This document shows positions 1-5,700 of a DNA stretch of 8,152 nt, piece by piece. The stretch spans positions 1-8,152 of the forward strand of contig CAJKKX010000086.1 in NCBI GenBank assembly GCA_905200565.1, written 5' to 3'. Position 1 is the first letter of the stretch; each line of letters starts with the position of its first letter. The translations under genes and the position numbers were made by a program. This DNA is from an uncultured Lachnospiraceae bacterium. Its GTDB lineage: Bacteria > Bacillota_A > Clostridia > Lachnospirales > Lachnospiraceae. The notes under the pieces are model-generated. The model saw only the letters and a list, made by a program, of their open reading frames with translations. It ran no database searches and was not told where the DNA came from.

Positions 1-219
1 GTCCTGAAAACCCCTGCCGCGAAAAGTTCCGCCGCCCGCGGCTGCCGCGCGGAAATTTGCCATTCCATAGCTGGGCTCGGCCCCTTCCACTCTGTCATTG
101 AGCGCCTCCCACTCGTAAGGAATCATCCTGCAGCGCACCAATTCCATATAATTTTTCCAAAATCCATCCTTTACCGTTACGGCATCAAGATTTGCCATCT
201 TCATCTTTTTTTCCAGCAT
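1..219 (-). CDS. GH127-family glycoside hydrolase (beta-L-arabinofuranosidase-like, DUF1680), N-terminal 73 codons only
   Basis: The frame is open from an ATG at 219 to the window edge at 1, giving the first 73 residues; the rest lies outside. The visible part matches the conserved N-terminus of GH127 (DUF1680) proteins: a VTVKDGFW segment (residues 14-21), IPYEWEALNDR (33-43), then AEPSYGMANFRAA (47-59) and GRGFQD (68-73), where family members typically read close to 'I-P-x-Q-W-x-x-L-N-D', 'N-F-R-x-A-A-G' and 'G-x-x-F-Q-D-S-D'. The catalytic residues of the family lie further on and cannot be checked. No signal peptide is visible, so a cytoplasmic enzyme acting on imported oligosaccharide is inferred. 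A GGGAGAGG site about 5 nt before the ATG supports this start; ATGs at codons 6 and 8 are alternatives. It lies 37 bp after the restored end of the MalG-like permease, so it is probably the last visible gene of the sugar operon. The family also has members with other sugar specificities, so the exact substrate is uncertain. Confidence 0.83.
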   Translation of the reverse strand, partial: MLEKKMKMANLDAVTVKDGFWKNYMELVRCRMIPYEWEALNDRVEGAEPSYGMANFRAAAAGGGTFRGRGFQD

Positions 220-239
220 GCATTCCTCTCCCGTCTTTT

Positions 240-1103
240 TTATTTTTTATAACGCATCATCCCTTCACGGAACCTGCCGTCAAACCTTCTATCATATACT
301 TTTGTGCAAAAGAAAACAGAATGATCGTGGGGATCAGGGCAAGGATGGTTCCCGCCGCCATCTCCCCCCCCCCACTTAATATCATATTTCAGGATCAAAC
401 CGTTTAATCCAACCGGAATCGTCTTCAGGGAATCCTTGTCAATAAACATGATCGCCATGAAAAGCTCATTCCAGGAATTAATAAATGCAAAAATAAACGT
501 CGCTGCTATTCCCGGCTTCATCAGCGGCACGATAATCTTTACCAGGCCCTGTCCGTATCCGCAGCCGTCGATCCATGCCGCTTCCTCCAATACGTTCGGT
601 ATTCCGTCAAAAAAGCTGCGGAGCGTCACAACCGAGAACGGGATCATCATATTCGTATAAAGCAGCGCCATTGTCCAGATGTTATTAGTCATATGGAGAC
701 TGGACAGCATTTGATACAGCGCAGGCAGCATAATAAAAGTCGGAACCATCTGTGTGATCAGGAAAAACAGCAGCAGAAGATTTTTCATGCGGAACTTAAA
801 CCTGGAAAGCACATATCCCGCGCAGATCCCTATAATACTCGCGAAAAATGCCGCGATCGTGGAAACCACCAGAGAATTTCTCATGTAGACGATAAAATTT
901 CCTTTCCAGAGTATTTCCACGTAATTCACCCAGCTGATTTTCTCCGGAAGATACTTAACCGGAAAAGCATAAATCTCCGCCTGCGAACCCTTCAGGGATG
1001 TGACAAGCATCCAGTAAAACGGAAACATCACAACGATCAAAAACAGCCCCAGTATCATAAATTTGACGACCTTGCCGATCAATCTTTTCTGTTTCATATC
1101 CAT
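240..1103 (-). CDS. CUT1 sugar ABC transporter permease, MalG-like; C-terminus frameshifted at a G10 tract
   Basis: This is the second membrane subunit of a carbohydrate importer. As read it has 287 residues: hydrophobic segments near 15-35, 75-100, 108-132, 142-165 and 198-222, and the EAA loop E174-A-A-W-I-D-G180 that docks on the ATPase subunit. Up to W244 it is a normal family member. A run of ten G (plus-strand C at 364-373) then switches frame, and the last ~40 residues become a Gly-rich, His/Asp-rich tail ending at 240. With one G fewer the frame instead reads GEMAAGTILALIPTIILF and ends in GLTAGSVKG at a TGA (257-259), the usual MalG-family C-terminus, giving 280-281 residues. The break is therefore clear from the sequence, but whether it is a sequencing error, a fixed mutation or phase variation cannot be decided. 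The ATG at 1103 is 4 nt after the upstream stop, with GGGAGG inside the end of that gene, so translation is probably coupled. M3 (1097) is an alternative start. Confidence 0.9.
   Translation of the reverse strand: MDMKQKRLIGKVVKFMILGLFLIVVMFPFYWMLVTSLKGSQAEIYAFPVKYLPEKISWVNYVEILWKGNFIVYMRNSLVVSTIAAFFASIIGICAGYVLSRFKFRMKNLLLLFFLITQMVPTFIMLPALYQMLSSLHMTNNIWTMALLYTNMMIPFSVVTLRSFFDGIPNVLEEAAWIDGCGYGQGLVKIIVPLMKPGIAATFIFAFINSWNELFMAIMFIDKDSLKTIPVGLNGLILKYDIKWGGGDGGGNHPCPDPHDHSVFFCTKVYDRRFDGRFREGMMRYKK
364..373 (-). repeat. G10 homopolymer tract causing a frameshift
   Basis: Ten consecutive C on the plus strand (ten G in the coding strand) sit directly after the TGG codon start of W244 in the MalG-like permease. 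Reading frame is restored with nine G, or with six G. The six-G form gives W-G-E-M-A-A-G, the same spacing as the W-G-x-x-x-A-G pattern typical of this family; nine G leaves one extra glycine. Tracts of this length slip readily during replication and are also a classic site of assembly error. Confidence 0.9.
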
Positions 1104-1107
1104 ATGA

Positions 1108-2010
1108 TCAGTCCTCCCTTGTCAAACGATTGGAAACCAGCAGATAAATAGTGGCAAATAATGCCAAAAACAAAATCGAAAATACTCCCACGGCAGATGC
1201 CAGACCATAATCCAGGCTCTGGACGAGCTGCATCATATAGGATGTCACAATATGCGAGGAACCTGCCGGACCGCCCTGTGTCATAGAATAAATCAGATCC
1301 GGGAAGTTAAAGATCCAGATGCACCGCATCAGAACGGTAAGAAGCAGTACGGATTTAATCGAGGGAACCGTCACATGAAAGAATTTATCAAAGGCATTCG
1401 CTCCGTCCACCTCCGCCGCCTCATACAATTCCGCATCGATCCCGCGCAGAGCCGCCGTGATCATGATCGTAAAATACGGTATTCCATACCAGATATTTGC
1501 CACAATACAAGACAGCAGCGCCGTATCCTTGCTCGCAAGCCATCCTACGGAAGATTCTATAAGTCCCAGGCGCATAAGAATGTCATTGATAACGCCGGAC
1601 GTCCCGTTAAACATCCACCGCCACATAATACCGATCACAAAGCCTGATACTGCCCAGGGGAAGAAGATCAATCCCTGATAAATACTGGAACCCCGGAACT
1701 TCTTCTTCAGCAGCAGCGCCATGCCAAAGCCAATCGTCAGCTGAAAAAAGAGGGATATCAGCACCCATTTGGCCGTATTTTCTAAAATCTGATAAAAGTT
1801 ATTGCCGATTCCCTGGGTAAACAGCTTCTTAAAATTATCCAGCCCAATCCATTTTATATTGCTCACATCCATCAGATTGTAGCTCTGAAAAGCCATCATG
1901 CTGCCCTTCAGCATCGGGTAATAAGTAAACAACAGCGGCAGAATAATCGCAGGAAGTACCATCAGGAAACAAAATCTTTTTCTTTTTCTGGTCAATGCAT
2001 TACGCTTCAT
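1108..2010 (-). CDS. CUT1 sugar ABC transporter permease, MalF-like
   Basis: First membrane subunit of the importer, 300 residues from the start chosen here. It has a basic N-terminus (KRNALTRKRKRF), a first membrane span at about 13-33, further spans near 80-100, 110-130, 162-185, 220-240 and 270-292, and the EAA loop E197-A-A-E-V-D-G-A204 ending at P216, which contacts the ATPase. The sequence P-D-L-I-Y-S-M-T-Q-G-G-P (237-248) is the conserved MalF-type periplasmic/membrane motif. The frame is open to an earlier ATG at 2043, but that start has no ribosome-binding site, while the ATG at 2010 follows AAAGGAGGAGAAT, so 2010 is preferred. The gene ends 4 nt before the MalG-like permease. No ATPase gene is in the cluster; Bacillota CUT1 importers commonly share one MsmX/MsmK-type ATPase encoded elsewhere, which is the likely arrangement here. 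The substrate is inferred only from the neighbouring GH127 gene. Confidence 0.93.
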   Translation of the reverse strand: MKRNALTRKRKRFCFLMVLPAIILPLLFTYYPMLKGSMMAFQSYNLMDVSNIKWIGLDNFKKLFTQGIGNNFYQILENTAKWVLISLFFQLTIGFGMALLLKKKFRGSSIYQGLIFFPWAVSGFVIGIMWRWMFNGTSGVINDILMRLGLIESSVGWLASKDTALLSCIVANIWYGIPYFTIMITAALRGIDAELYEAAEVDGANAFDKFFHVTVPSIKSVLLLTVLMRCIWIFNFPDLIYSMTQGGPAGSSHIVTSYMMQLVQSLDYGLASAVGVFSILFLALFATIYLLVSNRLTRED

Positions 2011-2024
2011 ATTCTCCTCCTTTA
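2011..2024 (-). promoter_or_regulatory. Ribosome-binding site fixing the MalF-like start
   Basis: On the minus strand TAAAGGAGGAGAAT directly precedes the ATG at 2010, with 5 nt between GGAGG(A) and the start. It is a near-perfect Shine-Dalgarno and lies inside the frame that would begin at 2043, so it argues for the shorter protein. Confidence 0.8.
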
Positions 2025-2094
2025 TTCCCACAGGCAGCGGCATAAGCGAAATGCCGGCAAAAATGGCTGCGACCTTCTTCTACCACTGCAAAAC

Positions 2095-2121
2095 GGGGAA
2101 GAGGAACCATGCCCCTTCCCC
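2095..2121 (-). terminator. Intercistronic hairpin between binding-protein and permease genes (attenuator or mRNA stabiliser)
   Basis: The arms at 2095-2104 and 2112-2121 (GGGGAAGAGG and CCCCTTCCCC on the plus strand) pair over 10 positions, one of them a G-U wobble in the minus-strand RNA, around a 7-nt loop. In the minus-strand transcript the hairpin is followed by GUUUUGCAG, only four U, so it is a weak terminator at best. It lies in the 166-bp gap between the binding-protein stop (2177) and the MalF-like start (2010). Such hairpins are known in binding-protein operons to protect the upstream mRNA and allow excess binding protein over permease; that role is inferred here. The rest of the gap shows nothing else I can name. 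Confidence 0.6.
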
Positions 2122-2176
2122 ATATCTCTTAAAGCTTTTTCCTTAATGAAACTTTTTTATAATCCCGGATTTCTCT

Positions 2177-3505
2177 TTAGAATTTCTCTCCCTCATCTGC
2201 ATACGCCTGCGTCCAGTAATCGTCCAGCCAGGTAAGCAGCTCATCTGTCGTAATCTCATCTGTCAGCCACTTCTGGTACATGGTATCTACCTCGCTCTTG
2301 TAAGCGGCAAACGCATTATACTTCATCGGTGCGGAGCAGGTACGATAGGTATCGCCGTCATTTGCCATATCCATGTAGATCGAAAAATGGCTTTCTTCGA
2401 AATAGCTGTCCATCTCCGCCGCTGTCGTATGGATCGGGATCGTCGCATAGTTTTTGCAGAAATATGTATTATTCTCCGCGTTCGACAGATAGAGAATAAA
2501 ATCCGCCACCTCATCAGGATGCTCCGTGAAAGAGGTCATGCTCCATCCGCTGAAACCATTCGGGAATACAGCCTGTCCGGACGGACCTGTCGGGAACGGA
2601 ACCAGATCCCATGTGCCCTCTTCAAGGTCTGCTTCACAGGAAGAGATTACCTCCGGATCCTGGATCAGCATTGCCGCCGTACCGCCGATAAAGCCCTGTA
2701 CCATTTCCGCAAATCCCCATGCGATAGAGTCTGCCGGTGAGCAATCGGTAAACAGGCTCTTGTAAAACTCCAGTGCCTCTTTGGTTTCCGGCAAAGTGAA
2801 GATCGTCGCGCCATTGCCATCCTTTAAGAAATATCCGGCATCTGTGCTTGCCAGCTGATCGGTACCAAGCCAGCTCCAGATCACGGTATCGGCATACATA
2901 TAGCCAAGCGTCGCTCCGCGGAAGGCAAAGCCGTAACGGTTCGCATCGGTATCCGTCAGCGCCACGCCCGCGTCATAGATTTCCTGCCAGGTAGAAGGCG
3001 TCTCAATTCCGGCTTCCTCTAACCAGTCTGTGTGCACATACAGTCCGCGCCAGAGGAAACCATACGGCATCATGTAAGCTGCATCCCCGGTATTATAGAT
3101 CGCCTGCTGTGCAGCCTCCGTCAGCGTGTCCTTCTCCTCCCATGCATCCAGATACGAATCCATCGGCTGGATCCACTGATTGTTCACGTACTGAGTAATC
3201 GTAAGATCACGCGCTTCCACGATATCGCAGCCGGAACCGCTCATCAGCATCTGCGTAATTTTGTTGTCCGCATTCTCAAGAGGAGGAGAAATGATCTCGA
3301 TGGTAATATTCGGATGCTCCTCCTCATACTTGTCGGCAATCTCACGGATGATCGCCGTTCTTTCCGCGCTTGTCAGGGATTCCACCATGGTAATGGTAAT
3401 ATCCTCCCCGTCTGCAGCCGCCACGCTGACTGCATTACCCGGAAGCAGCGTTGCACACATAGCAACAGACATCAGTAAACTAACCGTTCTTCTTGTTCTC
3501 TTCAT
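2177..3505 (-). CDS. Extracellular sugar-binding protein of a CUT1 ABC importer
   Basis: A 442-residue solute-binding protein of the family 1 (MalE-like) type, which captures oligosaccharide outside the cell and delivers it to the two downstream permeases. The N-terminus is a Sec signal: basic MKRTRR, hydrophobic core 7-22, and a probable signal peptidase I site after A29-A-A31. The mature part opens with ITITMVE, then an ADKYEEEHPNITIEI-type segment (57-71), followed by a cluster of aromatic residues (for example MMPYGFLWRGLYVHTDWLEEAG, a hallmark of the family, and PSTWQEIYDAG). The late segment PNGFSGWSMT and the E/D-rich, W-containing C-terminus also fit. The oddity is that C17 has Met at the -1 position (V-A-M-C), which does not satisfy a lipobox, whereas Bacillota binding proteins are normally lipoproteins. 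The ATG at 3505 follows AAAGGAGGAAAAGAA, a perfect site, only 16 bp after the PLP gene, so it belongs to the same operon. Confidence 0.93.
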   Translation of the reverse strand: MKRTRRTVSLLMSVAMCATLLPGNAVSVAAADGEDITITMVESLTSAERTAIIREIADKYEEEHPNITIEIISPPLENADNKITQMLMSGSGCDIVEARDLTITQYVNNQWIQPMDSYLDAWEEKDTLTEAAQQAIYNTGDAAYMMPYGFLWRGLYVHTDWLEEAGIETPSTWQEIYDAGVALTDTDANRYGFAFRGATLGYMYADTVIWSWLGTDQLASTDAGYFLKDGNGATIFTLPETKEALEFYKSLFTDCSPADSIAWGFAEMVQGFIGGTAAMLIQDPEVISSCEADLEEGTWDLVPFPTGPSGQAVFPNGFSGWSMTSFTEHPDEVADFILYLSNAENNTYFCKNYATIPIHTTAAEMDSYFEESHFSIYMDMANDGDTYRTCSAPMKYNAFAAYKSEVDTMYQKWLTDEITTDELLTWLDDYWTQAYADEGEKF

Positions 3506-3521
3506 TTCTTTTCCTCCTTTT

Positions 3522-4706
3522 TTATATTTGAGAAAGTGCCTGTTCCAGATCTGCGATCAGGATATCTTCACCTTCCAAACCACAATGGATACGGATCACA
3601 TTCGCCTGCGCGCCCAGCCACGCAGTCTCTTCCTCTGTCATCCGTGCATACGGTACCTCTGCCAGGCTTTCAAAGCCTCCCCAGGAAACTCCTATCTGAA
3701 ATACCTGCAGCAATTCGCACAGTTTCTTTGCCTGCTCCACGTTTCCGTCTATCTCAAAGCTCATCAATCCGCTGTTGCCGCGCTGCTGCCGCTTCATCAG
3801 CTCATATTGCGGAAAAGACGCCAGCCCCGGATAATGTACACAGGCAATTTTCTCATGTCCTTCCAGAAACTCCGCCACTGCCATCGCTGTCTTTTCATGC
3901 TGACGCAGCCTTACCTCCAGCGTGCGCAGGCCGCGCAGGGCAAGCCATGCCTCCATCGGTCCCAAAATCCCGCCGTACAGCTCGCGGTGATGTGAGATCT
4001 TCTGCAGCAGTTTTTTGTCTTTCGCCACCAGCACGCCGCCGATAATATCACTGTGTCCTCCAATATATTTGGACAGCGTATGCATAACAATATCCACGCC
4101 CAGATCCAGAGGATTCTGAAAAATCGGTGTACAGTATGTATTATCAATATAGACCATCGCTCCATGCTTTTTGGCGATCCCCACAACAGCGCGGATATCC
4201 TGCAGGCGCATCATGATAGATGCCGGACTTTCTAAAATCACCAGTGCGGTCCGGTCTGTGACCGCCTCCTCGATTTCCTGTATGTCGTCGCCCATCACAA
4301 ACGTAACATCCATCTGAAAATATTCCCGGCAGTATTCGTTGGTGAATTTCTTCAATGGACCATAGACATTGCGGATGCAGACAATATGGTCCCCGGCCCT
4401 GCATACTGTCATTACTGCAGTCGCTGCCGCTGCCATCCCGGAAGCAAATGCATAAGCGCGGGTTCCATGCTCCAAAGCCGCAATCTTGTCCTCCAGGATC
4501 CTTACCGTGGGATTCTGTACACGGCCGTACACATACGTGTTCGGATCCTCTGTATCGGCGTCAAAATACGCATCCATCGTCTGAAATGTATTCAGCGAAT
4601 TCATAAAAACCGGCGGAACAACTGCATTGTAGTAATGCTCATTATGTTCTGCAAAGTGTGTCCCGATCAATCGGGGATCGCTGGAAAAATCATATCCCTC
4701 TCTCAT
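3522..4706 (-). CDS. PLP-dependent enzyme of the cystathionine/methionine gamma-lyase (Cys/Met metabolism) family
   Basis: A complete 394-residue fold-type I PLP enzyme of the trans-sulfuration family (usual length 380-400). Visible hallmarks are Y60-G-R62 followed by NPT (phosphate binding from the neighbouring subunit), A88-S-G-M91, Y115 (ring stacking), D188 in VYIDNT (pyridine nitrogen), and the Schiff-base lysine K213 in HTLSKYIGGHSDIIGG. R372 is placed to bind the substrate carboxylate. Departures from canonical lyases are S341-W-G-G where S-L-G-G is usual, and I371-R-I-H-C-G-L-E where R-L-S-x-G-x-E is usual. These active-site-edge changes make the substrate uncertain: beta- or gamma-elimination of a sulfur amino acid is the default, but another amino-acid reaction is possible. 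The start at 4706 has GGAGG 8 nt upstream. It is the first gene of the sugar-uptake operon, preceded by a copy of the putative regulator operator, an unusual place for this family. Confidence 0.9.
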   Translation of the reverse strand: MREGYDFSSDPRLIGTHFAEHNEHYYNAVVPPVFMNSLNTFQTMDAYFDADTEDPNTYVYGRVQNPTVRILEDKIAALEHGTRAYAFASGMAAAATAVMTVCRAGDHIVCIRNVYGPLKKFTNEYCREYFQMDVTFVMGDDIQEIEEAVTDRTALVILESPASIMMRLQDIRAVVGIAKKHGAMVYIDNTYCTPIFQNPLDLGVDIVMHTLSKYIGGHSDIIGGVLVAKDKKLLQKISHHRELYGGILGPMEAWLALRGLRTLEVRLRQHEKTAMAVAEFLEGHEKIACVHYPGLASFPQYELMKRQQRGNSGLMSFEIDGNVEQAKKLCELLQVFQIGVSWGGFESLAEVPYARMTEEETAWLGAQANVIRIHCGLEGEDILIADLEQALSQI

Positions 4707-4737
4707 CGTTCCTGCCTCCCTGTCTCTTTCCCGTGCT

Positions 4738-4804
4738 CTATAGCCTCTTTTTCATTGCTATAAGCTATATATCTATATGCTATAATATAGGTTGATGTAC
4801 TATA
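4738..4804. promoter_or_regulatory. Promoter region of the sugar operon with an array of CTATA half-sites
   Basis: Within the 116-bp gap between regulator stop and PLP start, CTATA begins at 4738, 4758, 4765, 4773, 4780 and 4800 on the plus strand, and TATAG occupies 4786-4790. The region is very AT-rich. TATATT/TATTAT at 4789-4782 on the minus strand can serve as a -10 for the PLP gene, but no convincing -35 lies 16-18 bp upstream (AAACGC or ACGCTT there). The promoter therefore looks weak or activator-dependent, or the operon is partly read through from the regulator promoter. The transcription start is an inference. Confidence 0.45.
4771..4794. promoter_or_regulatory. Putative operator, copy A (before the PLP gene)
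   Basis: This 24-bp stretch matches 5568-5591 in 23 of 24 positions and in the same orientation. Its core CTATA-A-TATAG at 4780-4790 is a perfect inverted repeat around one central base. The only difference between the copies is that central base (4785 against 5582), which does not change the symmetry. Sequence outside the 24 bp is unrelated, so the match is not a longer duplication. The most economical reading is a binding site for the adjacent FadR-type regulator, overlapping the presumed -10 of the sugar operon. Confidence 0.65.
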
Positions 4805-4824
4805 AAGCGTTTTTTCAAACGCTT
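4805..4824 (-). terminator. Hairpin overlapping the regulator stop codon (weak terminator or processing site)
   Basis: AAGCGTTT (4805-4812) and AAACGCTT (4817-4824) form a perfect 8-bp stem. In the minus-strand RNA the loop is GAAA, a stable GNRA tetraloop. The stem includes two bases of the regulator's TAA (4825-4823). No U-run follows on the minus strand (UAUAGUACAUC), so termination would be inefficient; attenuation or 3'-end protection of the regulator mRNA is more likely. Confidence 0.5.
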
Positions 4825-5518
4825 ATTTTATCATTGCATACTCTATCTCCTCGCGGAGATCATCGAGAATCGCCTCATTTGCCTGCCAGGCTTTTTTATA
4901 ATCCCGCTCCCGGATCGCCAGATACAGTTTTTCGTGAAACGGCAATCCTTTTTCAAACGGTTCCTCGATTCCCAGCGGATGTCCTGCCCAAAACTCATCT
5001 AACCAGCCGCTGATCGAACTCAGCACACTCGACATCACATCATTATGGCAGCAGCTGTAAATATACCCATGAAACGCCTTATCCTCCGCCGCTTTCGGCT
5101 CTTTGGCATAAAATTTATCCATGAGGATCTCCGTCAGCTCGCCCAGCTTCCCAATTTCCTCATCTGTGATACGGTGAACCACCATCTTCAAAATCTCTTT
5201 TTCCAGTACGGCACGAACCTCCAGAATCTCCAGAAGCTTTTCCTTTTCCTGATGAAAAGAAATCGTCATCTGGATCCTGTCCTGCTGGTAGCGCTCACCC
5301 ACATAAACGCCCTTTCCATTGCGGACCTCCAAAAATCCCTGGCCTTCCATGCTGCGTATCGCTTCCCGCAGAGAAGTTCTGCTGACGCCCATCATCTCCA
5401 CAAGTTCGCCCTGCGACGGCAGCTTTTCACCGGACTTCAAACCTTCATCTTTTATATAGTCCTGAATATATTTTGTAATTTCTGATTGCAGGGACATTTT
5501 CTTTATTGGGGACCTCAT
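4823..5518 (-). CDS. GntR-family transcriptional regulator, FadR subfamily (FCD domain)
   Basis: A 231-residue DNA-binding regulator. Residues ~10-76 form a winged helix: the LKSGEKLPSQGELVEMMGVSRTSLREAIRSMEGQGFLEVRNGKGVYV region shows the GntR pattern, with recognition helix SRTSLREAI (46-54) and wing NGKGVYV. Residues ~90-228 are a helical FCD effector domain, with R102 and E106 in its first helix and the metal-site residues D146 and H150 (EDKAFH) and H195 (PFHEKL). The third histidine expected near 214 (A-x-x-x-H pattern) is replaced by N214 (AWQANEAIL), so metal or ligand binding may differ from standard members. The start at 5518 has AGGAGA 10 nt upstream; M8 (5497) is an alternative with a poorer site. 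A consensus promoter lies upstream and overlaps a putative operator, suggesting autoregulation; the same element precedes the sugar operon. The ligand is unknown, probably a sugar acid or an oligosaccharide breakdown product. Confidence 0.93.
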   Translation of the reverse strand: MRSPIKKMSLQSEITKYIQDYIKDEGLKSGEKLPSQGELVEMMGVSRTSLREAIRSMEGQGFLEVRNGKGVYVGERYQQDRIQMTISFHQEKEKLLEILEVRAVLEKEILKMVVHRITDEEIGKLGELTEILMDKFYAKEPKAAEDKAFHGYIYSCCHNDVMSSVLSSISGWLDEFWAGHPLGIEEPFEKGLPFHEKLYLAIRERDYKKAWQANEAILDDLREEIEYAMIK

Positions 5519-5567
5519 TGCTGCTTCTCTCCTAATGTAGTTACTTATATATATTGCCTGTCTCGCA

Positions 5568-5591
5568 ATCTATATGCTATATTATAGGTTG
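5568..5591. promoter_or_regulatory. Putative operator, copy B (regulator promoter)
   Basis: Second copy of the 24-bp element, with the palindromic core CTATA-T-TATAG at 5577-5587. It covers the whole -10 hexamer of the regulator promoter (5586-5581) and extends past the predicted start near 5574, a position where binding would block RNA polymerase. This fits negative autoregulation by the FadR-type protein encoded immediately downstream. Confidence 0.65.
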
Positions 5592-5609
5592 TCCTGTGCA
5601 TTCTGTCAA
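5581..5609 (-). promoter_or_regulatory. Consensus sigma-A promoter of the regulator gene
   Basis: On the minus strand TTGACA (5609-5604), a 17-bp spacer and TATAAT (5586-5581) match the housekeeping consensus in all 12 positions. The predicted start is near 5574, giving a leader of about 55 nt. A small hairpin (ATTGC/GCAAT, 5569-5565 with 5557-5553) could form at the leader's 5' end. An unrepressed promoter of this quality would be very strong, which is consistent with the operator overlapping it. Confidence 0.85.
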
Positions 5610-5650
5610 GAAAAACTTTTCTTTATCGCTGAATTTAATTGAAATTGACC

Positions 5651-5695
5651 AAAAAAAAATACTACAAAAGAGCTGTTATAACCGAAATGAACAGC
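5651..5695 (-). terminator. Hairpin with T-rich tail (terminator of the upstream transcript)
   Basis: On the minus strand GCTGTT (5695-5690) pairs with AACAGC (5677-5672) around a 12-nt loop, followed at once by TCTTTT and, some 12 nt further, by nine T (5659-5651). The stem is short (6 bp) and the longest T-run is displaced, so efficiency is uncertain. It lies just before the regulator promoter and would stop transcripts from the AI-2E gene and the candidate small RNA. Confidence 0.5.
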
Positions 5696-5700
5696 AACAT

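Noticed and set aside
2011..2043. A longer MalF-like protein starting at 2043 (MPLPVGIKEEN...)
   Set aside because: No ribosome-binding site precedes it and the extra 11 codons include the strong Shine-Dalgarno of the start at 2010.
4803..4818. A catabolite-response (cre) site near TTGAAAAAACGCTTT
   Set aside because: The spacing between TG and CG is two bases too long for the cre consensus TGWAANCGNTNWCA, and the bases are fully explained by the hairpin.
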